From contig JARUPZ010000017.1 in NCBI GenBank assembly GCA_031213475.1, positions 7,332,167 to 7,396,166 of the forward strand: 64,000 nucleotides of DNA, given 5' to 3'. Position 1 is the stretch's first letter; the number at the start of each line of letters is the position of its first letter. Positions 55,419 through 64,000 of the stretch are shown piece after piece. The translations under genes were made by a program, and so were the position numbers. Below the pieces are notes generated by a model that saw only the letters and a list, made by a program, of their open reading frames with translations, was not told the origin of the DNA and did no database searches. The stretch comes from Nereocystis luetkeana (lineage: Eukaryota > Sar > Phaeophyceae > Laminariales > Laminariaceae).

Positions 55419-55527
55419 TTACCGGGGGGGCCATAGTAAATGGGACCAAATATTGTTCGTAAAAATACCGAAATATATGTAGGTTTTTGTGTGCGCCGCA
55501 GGTCCTGTTGGTTAATGTCCCCCGATA
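55419..55527. mobile_element. Tc1/mariner-like MITE, worn copy
   Basis: TTACCGGGGGGGCCATAGTA...GGTTAATGTCCCCCGATA. Confidence 0.78.
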
Positions 55528-55605
55528 GTACAAAAGTTTCCCTACTTATCGGGGCAGAGTGGTCCTACGAAAAACGGGCGGGTCAGGGTGTAAATATGCG
55601 AGGGT

Positions 55606-55803
55606 GTTCACGGGTTGGGGATCGGGTTTTTACCTAGCCCGACCCAGGCCGCGACACCGACTCGTGAGATTTCTGAAGACCCTCTTTGACGCAACGCGAC
55701 GCGGCCGGGGTCGACGCGATCGGGGCCGACCAGACCCGACCCAAGCCGTGATATGTTGAAGACCTCCTGACCCGACCCGCGGGTCAGGCGATGGCCCGTG
55801 AAC
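55606..55803. mobile_element. Third, degenerate GGGTC-rich element
   Basis: GTTCACGGGTTGGGGATCGGG at the left and the complement of GTTCACGGGCCATCGCC at the right form inverted ends; GACCCGACCC-type repeats inside. Boundaries approximate. Confidence 0.5.
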
Positions 55804-55889
55804 GTTATTTTTGTTGTGACCATTTTTTATTTTGACGCACTGCTGTTTTGTACGTTTCCGTGCGCCATTATTTATTACGTTTTGCACTG

Positions 55890-55948
55890 CTCGATTTTTT
55901 CTATCTCCCTGCCTCTCGCAGCTCAGATGCGGGGTCGCACAGCAGGCA

Positions 55949-55980
<32 letters not shown>

Positions 55981-56040
55981 TCAACCGCCTACTTTGGTGC
56001 GCGCCTTCATAGTTGTCGAGAGGGAAGTTTTATGAATTTC
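55890..56040 (-). mobile_element. Degenerate SINE body fragment
   Basis: CTCAGATGCGGGGTCGCACA and GTGCGCGCCTTCATAG TTGTCGAGAG correspond to the SINE body (CTCAGATCCGGGGTCACATA); a poly-C run of about 29 bp sits in the middle. Head absent. Confidence 0.6.
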
Positions 56041-56216
56041 TTACTCGCGTCGGCCAATAGATCGTCCCGATACAACAGTGATCCGGCCGATGAACGGGCG
56101 TCCGCTGTCATCGCAGGCTCTGTGATCATCCATCCGTTTGTTGCTCGTTTGAACGACGGCCTGTCGGAGAGGGTCGGGTTTCTACATGAGTATCGGTGTA
56201 TCCATTTTTTACCGTT

Positions 56217-56314
56217 GTTAGCCCCGCACTCCCTCTCGTGGGGACAAACACCACTCGAATTATAAGCGAATTTGTCCCCCAAAACGGGACTGACGCATGT
56301 CCGAAAGAGCTAAG
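56217..56314. mobile_element. piggyBac-like MITE, worn copy
   Basis: TTAGCCCCGCACTCCCTCTC ... AAACGGGACTGACGCATGTC, CTCGTGGGGACAAAC arm and inverse TTTGTCCCCC. Confidence 0.68.
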
Positions 56315-57179
56315 ACCACGTCGTTCATGTGTGTGTGTGTTTTTTTTTTTAATATGCTATTATCTTACTACTACTGATAGCGTTGATATGATACCATAGT
56401 TCCGATAGCGTTTTTTCTCGTGACAAAGCCGATTCACACGGCCTCAATCTCTGCTGTTTGTGTCCCTAAACCGGGTGTAGTAGAAGGATCAGAAGGGTTG
56501 ACAAACAGACCTGGAGCCATGACGCGGCACTCGCAGGTGCTGTCGCACGGTCGAGCGGGGATGCGTTTGTTTGTCGCTGGCGGTCTCCTCTACTCTACCA
56601 CCTTGTCGCAACCGATGAGTCCGCCCGGCAATAGAGTTGCCACCGGGCGTTCGGGTGCCTTTTAAAAAATAGTTTGGTCGGAACCCACTTTGGCTGGTTC
56701 CCCTGTACTATATCTAACCAGGTACCGTAACAGCAGTAGCAGTTCCCAACCCACGAAGCAATGGGACCATCCTACCATCAGACCGTGGGAGCAAGTGACC
56801 TAAAGGAAGTTTTTTATCCGTGGCTCCGTGGGCTTTCGGGTTTCATTTTTTGTGAACCCGACCAAATTGGATTATCGCAAACACCCTACTAAACCCGACC
56901 AAGTTGGATTATGGCAAACACCCCATTGTGCGAAGTATACATGAATAGGAATCCGCGTCGTGTGTTCTCTAATATGCCACCGGTGTTACGTTAGAAGCGT
57001 GCCACGTACGGCAAGGGCAGTATGTCGTTTTTTTCTGAAAAGTCTCACATGAGAAGCCGCACAACCCACCCAAGCAAACCGGCTTGCAAGAAAAAGCATA
57101 ACCTACGAACCTATATCCTCGTACGCAGTCAGTCCCATGGAATGCTGTGCACTTCCCATCGGAGCCAACGAGTAGAGTA
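56315..57179. other. Unassigned intergenic sequence
   Basis: Contains CCGACCAAATTGGATTATCG and CCGACCAAGTTGGATTATGG (56858 and 56898), repeated again near 63441, so a small dispersed repeat. No gene. Confidence 0.5.
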
Positions 57180-57790
57180 CTGGCAGTAGCTACGAATAGA
57201 GGTGGTACCCGACAGGTACCCGTCCTGAACGAGTTCCCGCTATCTTTGGGGAACATATACCCGGGCACTCGCGAGGATTTACGGCCATTTTGGGCGGGTA
57301 CCCGGGTACCCGTCCAATAGCCAGGTATGTATATACCCGTCTAACACTCGGCTACCCGTTTAACACAAGGGCACCCGGGTACCTGGGGCCCAGATATTAA
57401 TATTCGGCGAGTATGTGAAGGGTTACCCGTACCCGTGACGGGTACTAGCGAGCCGGGCAGTTCTCGCGAGTACCCGGACAACCCTGGCAAAAGGGTGGCA
57501 CCTCCATGGATAGGAGTGGTGTGAGATGTGGGTCACGGGACAGCACTTTCGCTTCGACACGGGCGCCCTGGAGAATATGTACGTACGGGGCACGAAATAC
57601 CACCCAGAGCATGTGATGCAGGCATGACAGGTTGTCATCCGCGGGATCCCCGAGGAAAACCAATGGGTAGTAGCCGGGGGGGCCGAAATATCCGGCGAGT
57701 GTGAACCGTTGCCATACTCGCACCACCCGTGACGGAGTACTGGCCAGTCGGGTAATACTCGCGAGTACCCGGGTAATACTGTCTGAAGGG
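57180..57790. repeat. ACCCGGGTACCCG-rich repeat block
   Basis: Many TACCCG/CGGGTA words and a ~45 bp direct repeat (GTGACGGGTACTAGCGAGCC at 57435; GTGACGGAGTACTGGCCAGT at 57729), both ending CTCGCGAGTACCCGG. It resembles the style of the GGGTC-rich elements; no terminal repeats fixed. Confidence 0.6.
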
Positions 57791-58419
57791 TAACGAACCT
57801 AAACCGCCAATCAGATCATTTTTTACCTAAAATATATATATCTTCTCTCAACCTTAGGTCAGATACTTACAAATTCAACTGACTCGCGTCACTCCACCGA
57901 AAAACAGTGACACCGGTCGACCACGGTTACACCGGTCGACCACGGTTGGACCAGTCGCCACTCATGTATACGATCGTGGGTTTGGCTTGGCCCCCCGGGG
58001 CCACCCACTGCTGGCGCAGCGGCGCAGCCTCGACGGCGCTTGGGATCCGCGTGCAGACCTACCAAACCCCTCTGAGCCCACAACGAAATTTCTACTAGTT
58101 TTTTTTTTATCATCAACAGGCTTCTTTTGTTGTGTCTAGCCAATCGTCGAATGCTTCTGGAGAATTTATCTCCAACCTTCCATGAACCATGGCGTAAAAT
58201 CATGAATGGAAAAAATAAGTACGAAGTATCGTATGTGTTTCGCGTCAATTTTTATGGATGTGTATATTCATGTGTCGCCTTGGGTGTGCGCGATCGATCA
58301 GATCAGAGCATAAACTGAAGGTCTAAATTGGCCAATCCGTTTCCGAAGTACACCCCGCCGTAATCACCCGTTTCTGCCTGCAGGGCACGCCAATGGCACG
58401 GGGGTGGGGGGTGGGGGGT

Positions 58420-59160
58420 GGGAGCGGAGAGGAGGTAAACGGTCAAGACGGGGTTCAACTGTTTATGTCGATTGCACGAAGTGAACCGGGAGTTGGATAT
58501 ATGCATCGCACGGTGGCGGGGGAGGGAGGGGGGGGGGGGGGGGGGGGGGCGGGCGAGGAGTCAAGACGAAGGTTCAGCTTTATGTCTCGGCATAATAAAT
58601 GAAGCTGGGTTGGGAGTTACCGTAGACATACGTATCGTATGGCGGGGAGGGGCGAGCGGGGGAGGGGGGTGTACTCGATAGGAGAGATGTACTCGATCTC
58701 ATGCATGGCCGTTGCCGTGCGACCATAGACCCTCGGGGGTGAACTCGGGGGGAAGGAGGGAGGGGCAAGAGGACAAGCTCACGACGGGATTATTTTGAGT
58801 GGAAATGGGAGTTGGAAATATGCATTTTACGGTGGGCGGAGGTCGGGGACCGGGACGGGGGGGGGGGGGCGGGAGCAGAAATCCAATTGTCTCGACATAT
58901 ACTCGAAATTGAACTGGTAGTTAGACATACGCACTACTATACGGAAGGAGGGAGGTGGGGTGTTAGGGAGTCGGATCGAGGGGAGCGGGGGCGGAAGGTC
59001 AACATGGGGGTTCAACATTTGTTTCGACTTATTCTCGAAGTTGAACCGGGAGATGGACATGATATGCTTTGATTCGGCGGGAGGGGGGGGGGGGGGTGGC
59101 GGTCCGGAGGGAGGGGGGGGGGCGAGGGGGCAGGGGTGGAAGGTCGAGATGGACGTTTAG
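58420..59160. repeat. Degenerate tandem repeat with a poly-G run in each unit
   Basis: About five units of 100-160 bp with GGTCAAGACGGGGGTTCAAC, GAACCGGGAGTTGGACATAT and GGAGGGGGGGG. Interrupted by the poly-G family fragment at 58655-58745. Confidence 0.7.
58655..58745 (-). repeat. Poly-G-capped repeat fragment
   Basis: G run, TGTACTCGATAGGAGAGATG, CATGCATGGCCGTTGCCG, ACCATAGACCCTCG. Confidence 0.78.
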
Positions 59161-59888
59161 CTTAGTGTTTGGACTATGTAGACTGATGCGGCATTAGGGA
59201 GCCCCTTTTTAAACTGCCACGTTTGCCCCACCTTTCGGCGAGTAGCTCCGTACACAACCCAAGCTTGGGACTTGAGAACGTTGTATCGGCACCGAGTAAC
59301 AAAACAGTCCCACTGCGGCGCATATCGCGAAAATAAAAATAAAAAAGCACAACGTTTCGTTTTTTTCAGGACAGCTTGCAAACCTGAGGTTCGACAAAAA
59401 CCCTCGATCTTACATCTATCTGTTGTTTTTTTAAATATATAAGTATGTATCGGAACAGAGGGAGCCCGATCGATCTGAAAACGTTCTTCGACCGAAGCGT
59501 TTCCCCTCTGTCGCATCACGCCTCGGGGGAAGGTGCCTATCGTAAAGAGCTTCCAGGTACCGCTTCGTCCCTTATTACGAGGACCGTTTTGATTGAATAT
59601 TAGTATTCAACCTGTCCTTCTACTCAGGGACGGAGTGATCCCAACTTCGAAGTTCGCGGAATATTTGCACGTTTTCACCTCGTGTAAAGAGGCGTGCTAC
59701 GGTAGAGGTTCACCCGGAATTTTCCGAGGCTCCCCACTCGAGGAGCTCCTTACCTCATCCGGATAATAGCCTCAGCAAAAATCAAAATGCTTCCCGATGA
59801 AACATCCCATGGGCCCAAGCATACAAAACGTCCTTTTTCGAAACAAGATTGACGTTTCCGACGATCTTAGGTCAAGGAGGCCCGTCAT
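59161..59888. other. RSPH9 downstream region
   Basis: Between the tandem repeat and the RSPH9 stop. A 120-codon minus frame (59519-59157) is open but unrecognised; it could hold a terminal exon or 3' untranslated sequence. Confidence 0.35.
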
Positions 59889-61626
59889 TCAGAAACAAAA
59901 AAGCGGAAATGTGCTACCTCTACCGTAGAAAGCGTCGTAAGAAGAGGTGCCCACTATAAAGGTGGGGGTACCCACCCCTACGAGGCAAACAGAGCACGTT
60001 TCTTTTTGCCTCACCTCGTGGAAGAAGAGGTACCCCGGCCAAGCGAGGCTGCGCAGCACCGAGCAAGTCGACGACGGGTTCATCGATATCGTCCAGCACC
60101 CGTCCGGCTTGTCCTGGGCGATGGGGTCCAGGAAGTCCGCTCCTCGCACGAGCCCCTTCTTCGACAGCGCCGCGATGGCCTAGAGCAGGGGGGCAGAAAG
60201 GAGAGGGACGTGGGGGTGGAGCATGGAGAAGAGGAGCGGGGGGGGGGGGGGGTGTCGTGCTTATTTGTTGCTTGCCGTAGTCATTTGACCATTGACCACG
60301 CATCTCGTTTGAGACGGAAAGGGGGAGCGGGGGGGGGAGGGGGGGGGGTACTCAGTTGCTGCTTGCCGTATTAATTCGGCCATCGACAACGCATCCCTTT
60401 CTAGACGAGCCAACGTTCCCGCCCCTAACGGAGACACCTGCGACGGTTGGGTGTTCAATGCGTTTGTTTTCCACATATTACGTACTCGGAAACCTTTTGT
60501 CGATCTTAACCCTTTCCTGTTTCTCCGCTTGTGATAACCATATATATCCTGAAAGGAGAGAAAAGGGGGGGGGGGGGGGGTGCGGCACTCACGCTGTGCA
60601 TTACGGTACCTGTATGTCAAATAGACCCTCGCAATCCTACAAGGCGGAACGGGGTGGGGCTTTGCGGAGGTGGGGAGGGGGTGTACTGATTTTGAAAGCT
60701 TGTCTTAGTCATTCAGCCATTGATCGCGCATCGTTTTCGAGACAGAGAAGGACAGGGAAAGGGGGGGTTTCCAATATGTACATTTTTTGGGGGGATGGGT
60801 CAGTGCTGTCCCCTCCAAGGGGGGGTCGGGGTGGGAGGGGGTGCTGGTTCCGCACGGGGCACAAGCCGCCTTAAAGTAGAGGCACGGTTTTTGTTTTTCT
60901 GAGGCCGCCCCCTTTAGGAGCTCTTATATCTTACTTGAAAACTGACTTGATCAGAAGAATCAAAGCTCAACGGGATCTACATTCCCATGGGCTGGGTATG
61001 CATAATGTACAGTTTTGCAAAAAAAAAAAAGAATGGGATCCCGACGAGTTTTGGGTAAGGAGCCCCACGTCATTCAGAAAACAACAACAACAAAATATGC
61101 CCTCTCTATCGTCACAGGCGCCTTAGACAGGCTTCCTTACCTCGATGCTCTCGGGGTTTCTGAAGTGGAAGTAGCTGCGAAGGTCCTTGGCGGCCTCCAA
61201 CGATAGACCCTCAAAATTCCGGAACGGTGTGATTTTGCGGGAAGCCTTAATGCAGCCGTGGGAAAAAAACAGATGCGCGGTTTGGAGGGAGGGAGGGAGG
61301 GAGGGAGGGAGGGAGGGAGGCGCAGGAGGGGGAGGGGGGGGGGGGGAGGGAGGTTGAGAGAAAGGGGGGGGGAGCGGCGAGGGGGGGGGGGTATGGAAAG
61401 CGTACGGTTAGGGGCTTGCGTGAGATAGAGGCGGAGGTGGGGGACTCGAGGAGGTGGGCAAAAGAGAGTATGTTTCGGGTAGGGTTGGTGTGGCGGATGA
61501 TCGTGTCTTTCATGCTCGGCTGCTGAAAAGTACAAATAGAAGCAGACCAGTCGGGAGGTACGTGTGACGTCGACGAATAAAATAGCAAGCTGGAGCCTTG
61601 TCCTGTTCCGGCCTTCTCGTGGACGC

Positions 61627-61657
<31 letters not shown>

Positions 61658-62955
61658 GTCGTCTGATCAACCATGTTGTCGAAACCGTTTCACGTAAACC
61701 ATGTTTCGGAGGGGATCCTGCTACGTCTCGCCTTCGGACGAACTCTTAACCTTTGATAGCATAGTTCCTGTCGCCGTTCTTACATGTTTCACACATGTAT
61801 CTGCCATTCACACAAACTTGCCGTTCGTGAGCGAGCGAACCGGCGAGCCAGAGATGCCGCGGCGGTAGGAAGGCGACGTTCATACCCCAGAACCATTCGA
61901 ACGACGAGGGCTCCTCAACTTGAGAGACGTACCCCAACAATAGTTTTGGCCCATTTCCCGTTTTTTTGTTTTAGATTTAGGTTGTGGATTGTTCCATGCC
62001 TTGATCCGTAGCGCATGGATTGATGGGCCATTCATTGCTCATCGAGGTTGGTCGCATAAATATCCATGGGGGGGGGGGGGTTCTCTGGTGTCCGCGCGGA
62101 ACGCGTGCTTGCCTCCGAGGGTTCGCACCTTATTTTTTTCCGAGATCTCTTCACTTGCGAGTCACCCAACCCTGATTTTGAGAAGGAGCTAGGAATGCAA
62201 CCGGATGGCTACACCCGAAACCTATTACGGGGGGGCATAGTTAATAGGACCTATGGTATACATAAAAACCTATATATGTGTCCATTTTTACCAACTAAAT
62301 TTGGTCCTATTAACTACGGTCCCCCGTAATAGGTATATAGGTACTTCGAAGTGTCGAAAATATTGGACAACGCTATCGATATTCCAGCGACCCCTCGTGC
62401 CACTCTGTCTCAAAACGGAAGGGTCCTGATCACTTGATTTTGGTACAGTAATAATTAAAATAATAAGAAAATAATACTCACAAAAATGCTAGCAATAGTA
62501 CTGGCAATAATACTAATAACAATACTAACAACAATGCTAACAACAATACTAACAATAATACTATTAGTAATATCGACAATAATAGCCATAATAAGAAGAT
62601 AAAAAAGAGGTGTCTATATTTCGGGACAGCAGTACTATTACGGGGGGCCATATTAAATAAAACCTACAGCACACACAAAAACCTGCACGTTTCCGCATTT
62701 TCACTATCAATATTGGGTCCTGTTTACTATGGCCCCCCGTAACAATAGGGGTGAGGACACCGGTCAGTCAGAAATAGTTGGCCGGAAATCTGCTACCCCC
62801 CCCCCCCCCCCGCTCCCTCCCCCACATCACCAGAGCACGGCCTCGTGTGAGGCGGTTCCACTCACCTCGACTAGTAACGCCCCCCTGGGAACCACCGCCA
62901 CTGCCCTGTCGATGGTTTTCACGATGTGCGCCAGGCGGTGCATCTCCAGGAAGCG
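59889..62955 (-). CDS. RSPH9: Radial spoke head protein 9, C-terminal exons
   Basis: Minus-strand exons 62955-62866, 61245-61141 and 60179-60015, the last read through to a stop at 59889. Joined in phase 0 they give IDRAVAVVPRGALLVE, then FRNFEGLSLEAAKDLRSYFH, then GADFLDPIAQDKPDGCW and LRSLAWPGYLFFHE. These match the order and spacing of the RSPH9 family (IDKAVAIIPRGAL, FEGLSLSEAKKLSSYFHF, LDFMDSLEHDIPKGSW, VLRSLLWPG..FYH). RSPH9 is a structural part of the radial spoke head in 9+2 axonemes of motile cilia and flagella. The family is about 275 residues; roughly the last 60 percent is here and the first exons must lie to the right. It is convergent with the phosphatase gene. Confidence 0.88.
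60015..60179 (-). CDS. RSPH9: RSPH9 exon with LRSLAWPGYLFFH motif
   Basis: 55 codons after the excellent acceptor ctgctctag: AIAALSKKGLVRGADFLDPI, then KPDGCWTISMN and LRSLAWPGYLFFHE. A GTGAGG donor follows at 60014. The frame also stays open to a TGA at 59889, giving SYDAFYGRG, which resembles the YGYVYVGTG end of RSPH9, so the final part may be read through or come from another exon. Confidence 0.9.
60240..60760 (+). repeat. Three poly-G-started TACTCATTTG-type repeats, RSPH9 intron
   Basis: Starts at 60240, 60330 and about 60675, each G run then GCTTATTTGTTGCTTGCCGT-like sequence, TGACCATTGACCACGCAT and TTTGAGACGG. Same family as 2219-2570. Confidence 0.75.
61141..61245 (-). CDS. RSPH9: RSPH9 exon with FEGLSL..AK..SYFHFR motif
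   Basis: 35 codons, phase 0 at both ends: ASRKITPFRNFEGLSLEAAK then DLRSYFHFRNPESIE. Donor GTAAGG. The acceptor cattaag is weak, but the number of residues between RGAL and FEGL (13) equals that in animal RSPH9, which supports it. Confidence 0.87.
61280..61320. repeat. (GGGA)n microsatellite
   Basis: About nine GGGA units in an RSPH9 intron, followed by G runs to 61392. Confidence 0.93.
61624..61663. repeat. (GTC)n microsatellite
   Basis: About twelve GTC/GTT units ending CGTCGTCGTCGTCTGATC. Confidence 0.9.
62225..62329. mobile_element. Tc1/mariner-like MITE in an RSPH9 intron
   Basis: TTACGGGGGGGCATAGTTAA...TTAACTACGGTCCCCCGTAA, TA at 62223-62224 and 62330-62331. Confidence 0.92.
62455..62600. 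repeat. AATACTAACAA-type simple repeat
   Basis: Drifting ATAATACTAACAACAATGCT units on one strand, low complexity. Confidence 0.8.
62638..62742. mobile_element. Tc1/mariner-like MITE in an RSPH9 intron
   Basis: TTACGGGGGGCCATATTAAA...TTTACTATGGCCCCCCGTAA; left TA at 62636-62637, right flank CA. Confidence 0.9.
62866..62955 (-). CDS. RSPH9: RSPH9 exon with VVPRGALL motif
   Basis: 30 codons: RFLEMHRLAHIVKTIDRAVA then VVPRGALLVE, donor GTGAGT. The acceptor taken is cccccccgag at 62956. An alternative, gacggcag, would add EPRPPE at the front. No further upstream exon is recognisable between 62956 and 64000. Confidence 0.83.
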
Positions 62956-64000
62956 CTCGGGGGGGCGGGGTTCCTGCCGTCGTTGCCAGAGAGCGCCGTT
63001 TGCGCGGTTGCGCGGTCGGCCAGCCAGCATGAGCCGAGCACAGGTGGTCAGACAAGCATTCGCGCCGCCAACGTCTTTTGCTATATCGCTATCGCCAGGA
63101 TCAGCCTTGCGGGGCCTAAAGAGGGGCAAGAAGACTCAGCAGAGGAAACACGCAGCTTACCACTTCTTGAGCTATGAATTTGGCTGAGTTGTTTTTTTTT
63201 TCGTAGTCCGATTCCCACCATATGCTAGCGATCCCAATCCACTAAAATTGACTTTCGCTGGGGCGAAAAGTGGGAAAAATGAAAAAATGTTTTCACCCAA
63301 GCGGTCTTTGGTTAGTTAGTTTACTCTGTGGGTCGGTGAGGAAACGGAGCAACTTCTGACTGGTGGGCGCCATCGAATCCACCTGTTTAGCCAATCAGCT
63401 CCACCCCTCGATCGTTGGTTGCAACGATTTTAGTATCACAGCCAAATTGGATTTTATCGTAAACACCCTAGTGCAGCCCATTCGGGGAAACCTAAATCCC
63501 GCCGCACTCTCCGCAGATGAATAGCAGTTTCACGAATCACACAGGACATGATACTAAAAATATTTTGCGAAGAGTTTAGTTGGAACCAATTTGGTTGATT
63601 TTTTTTGTGGTCTGCTTCCTGTATAAAAATGACCCCAACCCAGGAACCTTCCCGAGGCTTTACCCAACGCAAGAATAGATAGGTTGAAAGTGGCATTTGG
63701 ACCACTTTTTCTCCACCACACCCAAGGAAAATCCAAATAATTTCTTGGGTGTCGGGCCGTTTTTATCCCGGAAACAGACCCCAAACAACCCAACCAAATT
63801 TGTCTTCATCCTTTTTTTTCTCGGCAAAAAACACCGTACTCAGACTTTTGGTTCGAGTACATCACACACGTCAACACCCAAGTACTATCCTAGTACGGGA
63901 GACAACAGCAGAACATAGTAATACGTGGTAATCCGTACCACTATTTACCGAAATAAAATATAAGGTCCATTTACGCATTAATGATCAATATAAACAATTG
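62956..64000. other. Presumed RSPH9 intron, right window edge
   Basis: No exon recognised. Holds the CCAAATTGGATTTTATCGTA repeat at 63441 and an inverted relative (GTTGGAACCAATTTGGTTGA near 63579). Confidence 0.4.

Noticed and set aside
54444-55436. 330-codon plus-strand protein
   Set aside because: Made of G-rich low complexity and runs through the N gap, so its length is meaningless.

Overview
The window is nuclear DNA of a eukaryote with spliced genes, GT-AG introns and a heavy load of repeats. A radial-spoke (motile flagellum) gene, long repeat-filled introns, poly-G/poly-C tracts and algal-style transposon debris fit a flagellate-forming alga. My best guess is a brown alga or another stramenopile; this is inference, since no marker in the window fixes the taxon. 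There is one assembly gap of exactly 100 N at 55024-55123.

Region 1-30 kb: no convincing host gene. It is a repeat-rich intergenic region holding a decayed non-LTR retrotransposon tail (7.9-9.5 kb, minus), a short hAT-like transposase fragment (21.3-21.5 kb, minus), three full copies of a tRNA-derived SINE, two abundant MITE families (one Tc1/mariner-like with TA target sites, one piggyBac-like with TTAA target sites), a poly-G/poly-C-capped repeat family, a fold-back repeat, minisatellites, and a hAT-like element full of GGGTC pentamers nested in a Tc1-like MITE with an exact 8-bp target duplication.

Region 30.6-54.4 kb (plus): one large gene in which I resolve 14 exons with matching splice phases. 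It encodes a membrane-anchored histidine acid phosphatase-family protein of about 705 residues. The RHG motif is present, but the usual HD proton-donor motif reads HY. The 13 introns (641 to 4524 bp) hold most of the repeats in this part.

Region 59.9-63.0 kb (minus, convergent): the C-terminal exons of a radial spoke head protein 9 gene (RSPH9). Its 5' exons are not found and probably lie beyond the right edge. The two genes show no functional link.

Most notable signal: two palindromic short motifs, TATTAATA and TACCWGGTA, occur far above chance. Comparison of repeat copies shows them as tiny insertions flanked by duplicated TA. TATTAATA is exactly what imprecise excision of the Tc1-like MITE (TA-TT...AA-TA) would leave, so the window looks peppered with transposon excision scars.
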